Shown: positions 35,945 to 44,252 of the stretch, piece after piece
How the letters are laid out: each line of letters opens with the position of its first letter
How positions within the stretch are numbered: position 1 is the first letter of the stretch
DNA from: an uncultured Paraprevotella sp.
GTDB taxonomy: Bacteria > Bacteroidota > Bacteroidia > Bacteroidales > Bacteroidaceae
Reading direction: 5' to 3'
DNA: 64,000 nt
Assembly: GCA_944321365.1 (NCBI GenBank)
Contig: CALULA010000009.1
Location: 1-64,000 of the forward strand
The notes under the pieces: model-generated
The model's database searches: none
What the model was told of the DNA's origin: nothing
The model's input: only the letters and a program-made list of their open reading frames with translations
Made by a program: the position numbers and the translations under genes

Positions 35945-36528
35945 CACTGACGGGCATCTACGGCGGTTCGTTCAACCCTATCCACAAAGGACACGTCCAA
36001 CTGGCTGAGGCACTTTGCCATAAAGGGGTGGTGAATGAAATCTGGTTTCTCGTCTCCCCCCGGAATCCTTTTAAACAAGCCTCTAAAGACTTGCTGGATG
36101 AACATGACAGACTGTCGCTGGCCCGACTGGCCACGGCAGGACACCCGCAGCTCCACGTGAGCGACTTTGAATTCAGCCTGCCCCGCCCTTCATATACGGT
36201 GGACACGCTTGCTGCCCTGCGGAAGGCCTACCCTGACCGGCAGTTCGCCCTCATCATGGGAGCCGACAACTGGCAGTCGTTCCACCGCTGGCGGAAGCCC
36301 GACGACATTCTGCGCCACCACCGCATCCTGGTCTACCCACGTCCGGAGTTTCCCGTGGACGAAACCGCACTCCCCCCCGGCGTGACACTGCTGTCCGACG
36401 TCCGGCTGATGGACATCAGCTCCACGCAGCTCCGTTGCAGCATAGCCCGCGGCGAAGATGCCTCTTACGGACTGGACGCAGCCGTGTGGCAAGAAATACA
36501 AAAAAAAGGATACTACCGGACGACATAA
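35941..36528 (+). CDS. nadD: nicotinate-nucleotide adenylyltransferase
   Basis: A 195-residue cytoplasmic enzyme making nicotinic acid adenine dinucleotide in NAD synthesis. The N-terminal GIYGGSFNPIHKGH has the nucleotidyltransferase HxGH motif, MGADNWQSFHRWRKPDDIL binds the nicotinate nucleotide, and ISSTQLR is the second ATP-binding motif. I choose the ATG at 35941, directly before TLTGIYGG; an in-frame start 162 bases earlier lies inside the preceding gene and adds nothing conserved. It ends at a shared terminator. Confidence 0.95.
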   Translation: MTLTGIYGGSFNPIHKGHVQLAEALCHKGVVNEIWFLVSPRNPFKQASKDLLDEHDRLSLARLATAGHPQLHVSDFEFSLPRPSYTVDTLAALRKAYPDRQFALIMGADNWQSFHRWRKPDDILRHHRILVYPRPEFPVDETALPPGVTLLSDVRLMDISSTQLRCSIARGEDASYGLDAAVWQEIQKKGYYRTT

Positions 36529-36551
36529 ACCGCCTCTTTTTCAGACACAAC

Positions 36552-36592
36552 GACGGGCAATACCGGATGGCTTTGTTCCGGCATTGCCCGTC
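36552..36592. terminator. bidirectional terminator between nadD and the fucosidase
   Basis: GACGGGCAATACCGGA (36552-36567) pairs with TCCGGCATTGCCCGTC (36577-36592), with one mismatch and a 9-nt loop, between convergent genes. Confidence 0.7.
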
Positions 36593-36646
36593 TTCACAAT
36601 GTCGTGCCCGACCTGTCAGGACAGACGGCACGCCCGCTTCACGCGG

Positions 36647-38251
36647 TCATTTCACCTTTATTTTCAGCACGGGGGCTATCTCATTGGGCTTGGTGTCCGG
36701 CAGGGTCACTTTCAGCCCTTCGCCGTCGCGCACGTAGTCTACTTTGCCATAGCCCAACAGTTCCACTTTTTTCACCTTGCCACAATACGGCACGCCGCTG
36801 CGCAGAGCTTTCAATTCCAGGCTGTTCCCTTCCGGCCAGCCCAACGGTGTGGCATACACGTACTTGCCTTTCTGCACGTAGCGCACATCTGCCGCCGTAT
36901 ATTTCTGCCCCTCGTTGAAGCCCTGTGCCTTCACCGGATTGGACGCCTCAGCCAACGGGCCTTCGCCGAACACCGTCCAGGGCCGTGTTCCGTAGATGCT
37001 CTCGCTGTTGATGTCCATCCAGGCCTTGAGGTCCTTCAGGATGGCCACTTCCTTGTCATCTATCGCCCCGCTGCCGCGCAGAGGTACACTCAACAGCAGA
37101 TTGCCGTTCTTGCTTACGATGTCCACCAGCATCTTCACCACCGTAGCCGCCGACTTGTAGCCGTTGCGGTCATATATGCCACGCTCATAATGCCAGGTGC
37201 CCAGACAGGTGCAGGTCTGCCAGGGTTTCTCCTGCGGACGGTCGGGAATGCCGCGCTCCACGTCCCACACCATGGCCTCCTTATGCTGAGGCTCCAGCAC
37301 CTTGCCCGTCACCACGGCGTACTGCTTGCCGTGATGGTCCTTCAGGCTCTTGTTGTACATGTGTGCCAATATCCGCACTCCCTCGTCACTGATAGGATAG
37401 AAAGGCAGCACCGTATCATCGAAATACAACACATCGGGATTGTAACGGTTCACCACATCCAGCGTCCGGTTGAACACGTTGGTCTTGAAAGCCTCCGAGG
37501 GCTGCGAGGCCCCGTTGCCCCATGCCCACTGCCGGTGGATGGCCCCGATGTCCTTACTGTCCTTGCTCCGCTCGTGCTGCTGCTGATAAAGGTCCTGCGG
37601 GTCATAGCCCTCCCACCATTTGCCTTTTCCGTCGGCTTTCGTCAGTTTGCCGTCGTAGTCCTGCGCGCCTTCGTACCACGTCCACGCATGCGAGGCATGG
37701 ATGCTCACGCCCAACGGCAGGTCATACTTCTTGCAAGCAGCGGCCCATTCGCCTACGATGTCACGTTTAGGCCCCATGTTCACCGAGTTCCACGGCTGGT
37801 ACTTGCTGTCCCACAGGTCCATATTATCATGATGATTACCCAAAGTCATGAAGTAACGCGCTCCCACGCTTTTATAGAAACGGACTAAAGAATCCGGCTC
37901 CCATTCCTCGGCTTTCCACTCATTGATCACGTCCTTGAAGCCGAAGTCTTTCGGGTCGCCGTATTTCTGCACATGTACCTTGTGCTGCCAGTGGCCGGGA
38001 TAGTACATGCAGCGGGCATACCAGTCGCCCGACTCCGGCTCGCACTGCGGCCCCCAGTGTGCCCAGATGCCGAACTTGGCGTCGCGGAACCACTCCGGAC
38101 ACTCATACTTGGCCAACGACTCCCACGTAGGCTCATACTCTCCCGTCTGTATCGGTTCGGCTTTCACCGGCTGCTGAGCCAGTGCGGGCTGCAGGCCTGC
38201 CAGCATCAACAAGGCCCCGCAAAAAACAGATTGAATAGTTTTATTCTCCAT
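36647..38251 (-). CDS. GH29-family alpha-L-fucosidase
   Basis: A 534-residue exported glycosidase of family GH29, releasing alpha-linked L-fucose by a retaining mechanism. The signal peptide (about 1-25, ending PALAQ) is followed by the family segments AKFGIWAHWGPQ, GDWYARCMYYPGHW, and the DVLYFDDTVLPF strand with the candidate nucleophile Asp. A smaller C-terminal beta domain ends the protein. It is transcribed alone from a promoter at 38333-38340. With the beta-helix protein and FucP-like symporter further on, it suggests scavenging of fucosylated host or plant glycans. The linkage cleaved cannot be read. Confidence 0.9.
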   Translation of the reverse strand: MENKTIQSVFCGALLMLAGLQPALAQQPVKAEPIQTGEYEPTWESLAKYECPEWFRDAKFGIWAHWGPQCEPESGDWYARCMYYPGHWQHKVHVQKYGDPKDFGFKDVINEWKAEEWEPDSLVRFYKSVGARYFMTLGNHHDNMDLWDSKYQPWNSVNMGPKRDIVGEWAAACKKYDLPLGVSIHASHAWTWYEGAQDYDGKLTKADGKGKWWEGYDPQDLYQQQHERSKDSKDIGAIHRQWAWGNGASQPSEAFKTNVFNRTLDVVNRYNPDVLYFDDTVLPFYPISDEGVRILAHMYNKSLKDHHGKQYAVVTGKVLEPQHKEAMVWDVERGIPDRPQEKPWQTCTCLGTWHYERGIYDRNGYKSAATVVKMLVDIVSKNGNLLLSVPLRGSGAIDDKEVAILKDLKAWMDINSESIYGTRPWTVFGEGPLAEASNPVKAQGFNEGQKYTAADVRYVQKGKYVYATPLGWPEGNSLELKALRSGVPYCGKVKKVELLGYGKVDYVRDGEGLKVTLPDTKPNEIAPVLKIKVK

Positions 38252-38332
38252 AGTTTAAAACTTAAAGATGATAATTAGATTGTTTTTTCCCTATTGTTGT
38301 CTTTCAAAGTTTGCTTTACCTAACCCATATCG

Positions 38333-38340
38333 CAAAGATA
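38333..38340 (-). promoter_or_regulatory. promoter -7 element for the fucosidase gene
   Basis: The minus strand reads TATCTTTG (TAnnTTTG), about 81 nt before the ATG at 38251. No TTG -33 box is visible, which often goes with activator dependence. Confidence 0.45.
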
Positions 38341-38718
38341 ACCCATTTTTCAGCTAAAAGATTTGAACTATTAAGACGAAAGATAGAACTTTATCGACAT
38401 TCTACATCTATCCCGGCAATCTGACACTTTGTCCGGACCGACGCGCGAGAAGCCCGCCATTCAGCCTATGAATCAAAGTCGTACCCTACGCGCCATTCTC
38501 ACGGAACGGGCAGAAATCAGCATATCGGTCAAATGACATATCGCCCGACAGTTTGACATTCCGGCAAAGACTTCAGGCGCATTGCCTCGCCATACGGGTC
38601 AGCCGTCCGGCGAAATTCCAAGCAAAAAGACAGCTCCCCCGGCAACTCTCCGCTCACTCAACCGGAGTGGGAAAAGCGACTTTCCTCATGTTTTTCCGCA
38701 CTATCCGGCATACCTGCA

Positions 38719-38784
38719 ACGAACCGTGCGCATCATCCGACCCCGTCATGCGCAAAAAAGGCAGTCTGTTTGCGGGGAAAAAAC
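38719..38784. repeat. 22-nt-period palindrome array, locus G
   Basis: Three units have core tetranucleotides GCGC, GCGC and GCGG at 38728, 38750 and 38772, exactly 22 nt apart. Cores read CGTGCGCATC, CATGCGCAAA and TTTGCGGGGA. Palindromes are weaker than at the other loci; the constant spacing is the main evidence. Confidence 0.55.
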
Positions 38785-39060
38785 TTCAACTCACTACCTG
38801 AAATTTAAAATAATTATGCAGAAGCAGTCAAACAACAGTAAGAATATACGCATGTTTATGCAGTTACCTGCACCGTATATTCCTCAACTCCACCTAAAAA
38901 AATCCTTTAGAAATAGCATTTTGTCAGCAATACCCGTTCTGTCCGATGGTTTTGGCGGGGCTGACACTTACACCGGAATCTTAGCCCATCCTGAGCAGCA
39001 TGCCAGAATGTCTCCACCGCCGGACCACGTCAACAGTAAAAATCGAAACAAAAAGGCTTC

Positions 39061-40617
39061 TCAGTCGGCTTGCCTCATCTCTTCAAAAAAAGACTGTATC
39101 TTCTCCGGCCGTACGGCTTTCAGGACTGCCGCTCCATCGCCCACGGTCACTTCCCGGAACAAAAAGCCGAAAGCTTCTGCCGCCTCCGGGCTTTGGTCTT
39201 TCTGCAACAGGTATCGGACCGACGAAACGCGCCCCTGAGCATCATCGGGTCTGCCTTCAAACACACCCAGATAATAGTTGGCATCGAAGCGGTTGCCGGT
39301 CGAACGGCCAAGCCGGAATGCAGAAGGTTGCGGCGCATAGAACACATTCTCACGGAACAGCGTCGAATCGGCATACCCTCCCCAAGAGTCTGAAACGACC
39401 ATCGCACGATGCACTTCAGCCGACGGTTTCCGCTCCACATGCAGGATGTTCCGCTCTATCCGTGCACGGGTGCAAGGTCCTGAGATGTGTATGGCGGGCG
39501 AAAAGCAGTCTCCGGTTCGGGTCCGGCGGCGGCGCACTCCGTCACCGATGCTGACGTTATAGCGTACAACCGGAGCTTGGTTTCCCAAGTTGTCCGCAGG
39601 ATCAGTCTCTCCTCCGCCCGCATTGCAGATGAGCACAAAACCGCCATCGTTGCCATGACTGTAGTTGTATTGGATGACCGTGTTCGTACAATTGTAGTCG
39701 GCATCAAAGCCCTGACCGTCCCACGGTGCCTTGTGGCCGCTCACCTCATTGAAACGGATGAGCGTGTTGTCGCAGCTCCAAGGCCAAATGCCGGCTGCCG
39801 CCTCACCCTGAGGCAGCAGGTCCGTGCAACGGCGCATCAGATTATACTCCACCAAAGCTCCCTCACAACCGATGGGCACGATGCCGTCGCCCGGCACTTC
39901 CTCGATGAGGTTTCCGCGTACCACCGTATGCGTACTCGGATGCCAGTCGCGCCTGCTCCAGGGAGCACTCCAGATAATGGCATTACGTTCGCAACGCCGG
40001 ACGACACAGTTCTCAATCGTCAGACTGTCGAACACGGAAACCGGACCATTCTCGTCCCAATGGCTGCGCACCAGTATGCCGCTCCCACCCCCTTCTTTCT
40101 TCACCAGACTGCCGTTCACATCGTGAACATACAACGCCTCCAGCACGACATGATGCGACACACCGTAGTTCTCGCATTCCACAAGCACGCCCGTACGTCC
40201 GGCCAGTCGCGCCGTTCCGCGGTTTACCACCTCCAGTTCCCGCAGGGTGAGATAATCGGAATTGCGGACTCTGACAGCATAGTATGAGCTGTCCGGAGCT
40301 ACGACACGAGGCTTCTCTCCCACGCCATAGGCACCGACCACTATCCGCCGGGCCGACAGCCCTCGTCCGGACACTTCCAGCTGCCCGCAGAATGTCGTTC
40401 CACGGCGCAGCAGCAAGCTGTCGCCGGGCTGCAACCGTAGTCCGCAGACTTTGGACAGACTTCTCCACGCCTCCCCTGCAGACAGGCCGCTTGCGGCATC
40501 GTTCCCACTCACAGCGTCAATATAATAGTTCACTCCCCGCTCTGCTCCCAGACAGGGCAGGCACACAACCGTCAACGACACCAGAGTCAAAACACACTTC
40601 AAGAAAACATCAGGCAT
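39061..40617 (-). CDS. exported right-handed parallel beta-helix protein
   Basis: A 518-residue exported protein with a signal peptide (about 1-24, ending CLGAERG) and the N-terminal YYIDAVSGNDAASGLSAGEAW segment that opens many Bacteroidales parallel beta-helix proteins and polysaccharide lyases (PbH1 repeats). The middle shows repeated short strand turns with Asn ladders, for example FRENVFYAPQ and IRFNEVSG-like repeats. No catalytic triad of a known lyase family can be assigned, so it may be a lyase, hydrolase or binding protein. It lies 58 nt downstream of the FucP-like gene on the same strand and may share its transcript. Confidence 0.8.
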   Translation of the reverse strand: MPDVFLKCVLTLVSLTVVCLPCLGAERGVNYYIDAVSGNDAASGLSAGEAWRSLSKVCGLRLQPGDSLLLRRGTTFCGQLEVSGRGLSARRIVVGAYGVGEKPRVVAPDSSYYAVRVRNSDYLTLRELEVVNRGTARLAGRTGVLVECENYGVSHHVVLEALYVHDVNGSLVKKEGGGSGILVRSHWDENGPVSVFDSLTIENCVVRRCERNAIIWSAPWSRRDWHPSTHTVVRGNLIEEVPGDGIVPIGCEGALVEYNLMRRCTDLLPQGEAAAGIWPWSCDNTLIRFNEVSGHKAPWDGQGFDADYNCTNTVIQYNYSHGNDGGFVLICNAGGGETDPADNLGNQAPVVRYNVSIGDGVRRRRTRTGDCFSPAIHISGPCTRARIERNILHVERKPSAEVHRAMVVSDSWGGYADSTLFRENVFYAPQPSAFRLGRSTGNRFDANYYLGVFEGRPDDAQGRVSSVRYLLQKDQSPEAAEAFGFLFREVTVGDGAAVLKAVRPEKIQSFFEEMRQAD

Positions 40618-40675
40618 AGCACTTTATATTAAAATCTGACAATATGACAAACAACCTGCTTACATCCCGCCGCAT

Positions 40676-41992
40676 TCACCCCCATCCATGACGGGAAGCC
40701 CGATGTCCGTAAACAGCAACCACCGCGAAGCAGACAAGCGGCAGGGCAAACGACAGATTCACGGCGGGCAGTCCACACAGTTCGTGAAGGTCGATGACAT
40801 AAGCCTGAAGAGGCGGCAACACCGAACCGCCCAATATGGACATAATCAGGCCCGCCGCACCAAGTTTGGCATCCTCACCCAACCCTTTCAGAGCGATACC
40901 GTAGATGGTGGGGAACATCAGCGACATGCAAGCCGACACACCGACCATACAATACATGCCCCAGATGTTCTGAAAACAAATCACTCCCACGGTAAACACC
41001 ATGCTGCCTGAAGCAAACATCCGCAACAACTGTCCGGAACGGAAGTAGCGCAAAAGGAACGTACAGACGAAACGAGCCACACAGAACACGGCCATCGCCG
41101 CAATGTTGAACTGTTGCGACCGCACCTCGGCCGCCTGTTCGGCCATGCCCATGGACATGAACAGCCGCGTACCGTACTGGATAATGAACGTCCAGCACAT
41201 CACCTGTGCCCCCACATAAAAGAACTGCGTAAACACGCCCTCGCGATAACGCGGCACAGCAAAGATACGCCGCAAGGTAGGCATGAAGTCTATCCTGCCC
41301 GAACTGTCGCCATGTTTCGGCATTTTCACCAGACGGATGAGCACCAACATGCAGAATGCCACCAGACCTATCGCCAGATAAGGAGCAATTAAAGTGGCCA
41401 GATCCGCATCGCGCACAGCCGCGAACTCACTGTCCGACAGCAAGGCACGCTCGGCAGTGTCCAAGGGATGCAGACGAAGTTGCACAAATTCCATGGCTAC
41501 ATACATGCCCAACAAAGCACCGACGGGATTGAAAGCCTGGGCCAGATTAAGCCGTCGCGTGGCCGTTTCCTCAGGTCCCATAGACAAAATATACGGATTA
41601 CAACTCGTCTCCAGGAACGACAGGCCGCAGGTCAGAATGAAGTAAGCCAGCAAAAAAGGATAATAATCTCCCGTAAGCCGGGCCGGGAAGAACAGGAAAG
41701 CACCGAAAGCAAACAGTCCCAGTCCAAGCATGACACCGGACTTGTAGGAATAACGTCGGATAAACATGGCCGCCGGAAAGGACATGGCAAAATAGCCTCC
41801 GTAGAACGCCACCTGAATAAGTGTCCCTTCCGTCACACTCATACGGAAGATCTTGGAAAAGGCTTTCACCATCGGAGTGGTTATGTCGTTGGCAAATCCC
41901 CACAATGCAAAACAGCTCGTGATGAGGATAAAAGGAATAAGCATGCCCCATCCCTTCCGGCCTGTTGCTGATTTCTCGTCCATAGTTTTCAT
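40676..41992 (-). CDS. FucP-like sugar:proton symporter (MFS)
   Basis: A 438-residue inner-membrane transporter of the fucose/glucose/galactose:H+ symporter branch of the MFS. The N-terminal FALWGFANDITTPMV is the FucP/NagP/GluP signature, and about 12 hydrophobic helices follow. FETSCNPYIL-like FLETSCNPYILSMG and LNLAQAFNPVGALLG (both conserved in FucP) are present. With the GH29 fucosidase nearby, L-fucose is the likeliest substrate, but GlcNAc or galactose cannot be ruled out. The start could be M1 or M4. A truncated AraC regulator lies divergent upstream, 194 nt away. Confidence 0.85.
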   Translation of the reverse strand: MKTMDEKSATGRKGWGMLIPFILITSCFALWGFANDITTPMVKAFSKIFRMSVTEGTLIQVAFYGGYFAMSFPAAMFIRRYSYKSGVMLGLGLFAFGAFLFFPARLTGDYYPFLLAYFILTCGLSFLETSCNPYILSMGPEETATRRLNLAQAFNPVGALLGMYVAMEFVQLRLHPLDTAERALLSDSEFAAVRDADLATLIAPYLAIGLVAFCMLVLIRLVKMPKHGDSSGRIDFMPTLRRIFAVPRYREGVFTQFFYVGAQVMCWTFIIQYGTRLFMSMGMAEQAAEVRSQQFNIAAMAVFCVARFVCTFLLRYFRSGQLLRMFASGSMVFTVGVICFQNIWGMYCMVGVSACMSLMFPTIYGIALKGLGEDAKLGAAGLIMSILGGSVLPPLQAYVIDLHELCGLPAVNLSFALPLVCFAVVAVYGHRASRHGWG

Positions 41993-42186
41993 CGCATTAT
42001 TACGCCATTATAAAGTCTTAACCGTATCCACAGAAATAAACCGTACACAAAAAGAGAAACGTTTTCACGCCAGATGACACCTCGCATCTGCTCCTCCATA
42101 CGTCTCTGACTTGAAAATAACGTTATATTCTCCCATTATATTGCCAGAATCTGCCTATATTTACAACTTAATAAACACGCTCACCT

Positions 42187-42438
42187 ATGGCGGGCGACAT
42201 AGACCAGACGCGTCTTCTGGTGGTATACAGCGGGAAAGCTTTCTGTAAAGGAAACTGGAACTATAAGGACATCTGCAGTCCATTCGCCCGCATCTATCAC
42301 ATCACTAAAGACAAGGTGCAAACCGGACTGTCGGAAAAAACGCAGGCCCTGCACGAAAAACGGATGCACATCATACCGGCTTTCATGCCGCACGCTACAT
42401 CTGTCACGGCGAGTCCGGACAAAAGACAACAAGAATGA
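42187..42438 (+). pseudogene. truncated AraC-family regulator, N-terminal cupin domain only
   Basis: An 83-residue frame whose residues 22-67 match the cupin-like sugar-binding domain of Bacteroidales AraC regulators: CKGNWNYKDICSPFARIY, followed by HITKDKVQTGLSEK and MHIIPAFMPHATS. In whole proteins this is followed by the rest of the cupin and two HTH domains; here a stop at 42436-42438 ends it after about 15 more residues, and no matching continuation is seen before ispF at 42520. It is divergent from the FucP-like gene, as a sugar-responsive regulator would be. A working short protein cannot be excluded, but a decaying remnant is likelier. Confidence 0.6.
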
Positions 42439-42519
42439 CGCCCATGACCTATCGCAGGACACAGTACGAGACGGCCTGACAGCAAACCGTCGGCAACGCT
42501 TTTTCCGGAAAAAGTGAAG

Positions 42520-42999
42520 CTATTTCTCTATAAGCACCACCGCATAGGCCGCAATGCCTTCCTCGCGCCCCGTGAAACCCAGCTTCTCGGTTGTAGTGGC
42601 CTTGACAGACACATCGTCCGCATCCACTCCCATCACCTGCGCCAGACAGGCCTGCATGGCCGGGATGTGCGGATTCAGCTTCGGACGCTCCGCGCACACC
42701 GTGGCGTCCACATTGCCCACACGGTAGCCCTTTCCGGCTATCAGTTCCACGGTCTTGCGCAGCAGCACCTTGCTGTCTATGCCGCGGAATGCTTCGCCCG
42801 TGTCGGGGAAATGAAAACCGATGTCGCGCATATTGGCGGCCCCCAACAAAGCATCGCAAATGGCATGAATCAGCACGTCGGCATCACTGTGCCCCAACAG
42901 GCCCACAGTGTGCTCCAGCCGGATGCCGCCCAGCCAAAGTTCGCGCCCTTCCACCAGACGGTGGACATCAAAACCGAAACCTACCCTGACCTTTCCCAT
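42520..42999 (-). CDS. ispF: 2-C-methyl-D-erythritol 2,4-cyclodiphosphate synthase
   Basis: A 159-residue trimeric enzyme of the MEP pathway. Metal ligands Asp11 and His13 sit in GFDVHRL, followed by LGHSDADVLIHA and the DIGFHFPDT and GRE-EGIAAYAVV segments. Length is normal. It is the last gene after porV (25 nt gap). Link to secretion genes is by position only. Confidence 0.95.
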   Translation of the reverse strand: MGKVRVGFGFDVHRLVEGRELWLGGIRLEHTVGLLGHSDADVLIHAICDALLGAANMRDIGFHFPDTGEAFRGIDSKVLLRKTVELIAGKGYRVGNVDATVCAERPKLNPHIPAMQACLAQVMGVDADDVSVKATTTEKLGFTGREEGIAAYAVVLIEK

Positions 43000-43024
43000 A
43001 GTCCTATAAACTCAATATCAAACA

Positions 43025-44203
43025 TCAACGGCGACCGAAAAGGTCCTTTATGCCGTCCAGATCAAATCCGAGCGTGAAACGCATCGTCTGGTCCAGTGGG
43101 TTGCTCTGCGCCGTAGAGAACACATAACCGGCATCGAGCGAGAACACGCTCATGCGGAATCCGGCACCGAACGTCAGATACTTGCGGTTACCTTTGTTCG
43201 CACTCTCGTGGTGATAACCGGCACGCAGGGAGAAACGGTCGTTGTAGGTGTACTCCATACCTACGCTCCACTGTATCTCCTGCATCTCCTCCTTAAAGCC
43301 GTTGGGCGCATCGCCAAAGCTCTTGAATATGCCGGCAATGGGCGAAACGTCGTAATATTCCCGCTGCACACGGTCGGTATAGTCCTGATCCAACTCCCCT
43401 TCTTCCTGCTTGGGATAAGTGGGCACCAGCAACTTATTGGCATCCGCTGCGATAGAGAATTTATTATATTCATTAATGGGGACAAGGAAATTCACACCCA
43501 AACGGAGATTCGTCGGTATAAATTCGGAATTATCATCCCCGCCATAAGAGATTTTACTGCCGATATTGCTGATGTTCAATCCGATGCCCATGTTCCACTC
43601 ACGGGTACGGCCGACAAAATAACGGTTCCAGTAAAGGGCGATATCAGCGGCAAACGCCTTGCCCGGACTGGTCTCGTCCGAATAGTCATAAGTGATGTCC
43701 GACAGGATGAAGCGCAAAGCAACCGCCGCCGAGAACGTCTCGCTCAGCATGCGTGAGTAAGCCACGTCCACCGACATCTCATAAGGGCTGATGGTCATGT
43801 CCATCACGTCGCTCGAAGCCGAACTGCTGGTGGAAACTTCTCCCAACGAAAAATAACGCAAAGAAGCACTCAGGGCCTGATAATCGCCGATGCGGTAGAA
43901 ACCGCTGACGTAGGCCAGATTGATGTCATTGACCAACTGACGCAACCACGGCGTATAACTGACCGCCACTCCCGCACGTGCTATGGTGAACGGATACTTT
44001 GCCGGATTCCAATATTGCGAATTGGCATCCGGCTCGGTGGCCGCACCCAAATCGCCCATAGAGCCTCCTCTGGCATCAGGAGCTATGGACTGCGAGGTCA
44101 CACTGGTGGTCACGGGGTTGAACATATTCCTCTTGTCTTGTGCCTGCAGGGACATCCCCGCCCCCAGCAACAGGAACAAAGCGGCAAACAGATATTTCTT
44201 CAT
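43025..44203 (-). CDS. porV: T9SS outer-membrane protein PorV (LptO)
   Basis: A 392-residue outer-membrane beta-barrel that shuttles T9SS cargo from the SprA translocon to the PorU attachment complex. It has a signal peptide (about 1-21, ending LQAQD), then the family N terminus with SIAPDARGGSMGDLGAATEPD and NSQYWNPAKYPF, and a C terminus with amphipathic strands. Length fits. It is immediately downstream of porU (49 nt gap), its functional partner. Confidence 0.93.
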   Translation of the reverse strand: MKKYLFAALFLLLGAGMSLQAQDKRNMFNPVTTSVTSQSIAPDARGGSMGDLGAATEPDANSQYWNPAKYPFTIARAGVAVSYTPWLRQLVNDINLAYVSGFYRIGDYQALSASLRYFSLGEVSTSSSASSDVMDMTISPYEMSVDVAYSRMLSETFSAAVALRFILSDITYDYSDETSPGKAFAADIALYWNRYFVGRTREWNMGIGLNISNIGSKISYGGDDNSEFIPTNLRLGVNFLVPINEYNKFSIAADANKLLVPTYPKQEEGELDQDYTDRVQREYYDVSPIAGIFKSFGDAPNGFKEEMQEIQWSVGMEYTYNDRFSLRAGYHHESANKGNRKYLTFGAGFRMSVFSLDAGYVFSTAQSNPLDQTMRFTLGFDLDGIKDLFGRR

Positions 44204-44252
44204 ACTTTCATTGATTCACTTACACGAAAGAATAACGCCGGAAAAGCTTAAA

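Larger units (their letters stand above)
38252..39060. other. long intergenic region, no gene seen
   Basis: About 800 bases between the fucosidase and the beta-helix gene. It holds the fucosidase promoter (38333-38340) and palindrome array G (38719-38784). The small frames in it lack recognisable features. An AT-rich stretch (38800-38920) shows no clear promoter. Confidence 0.5.
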
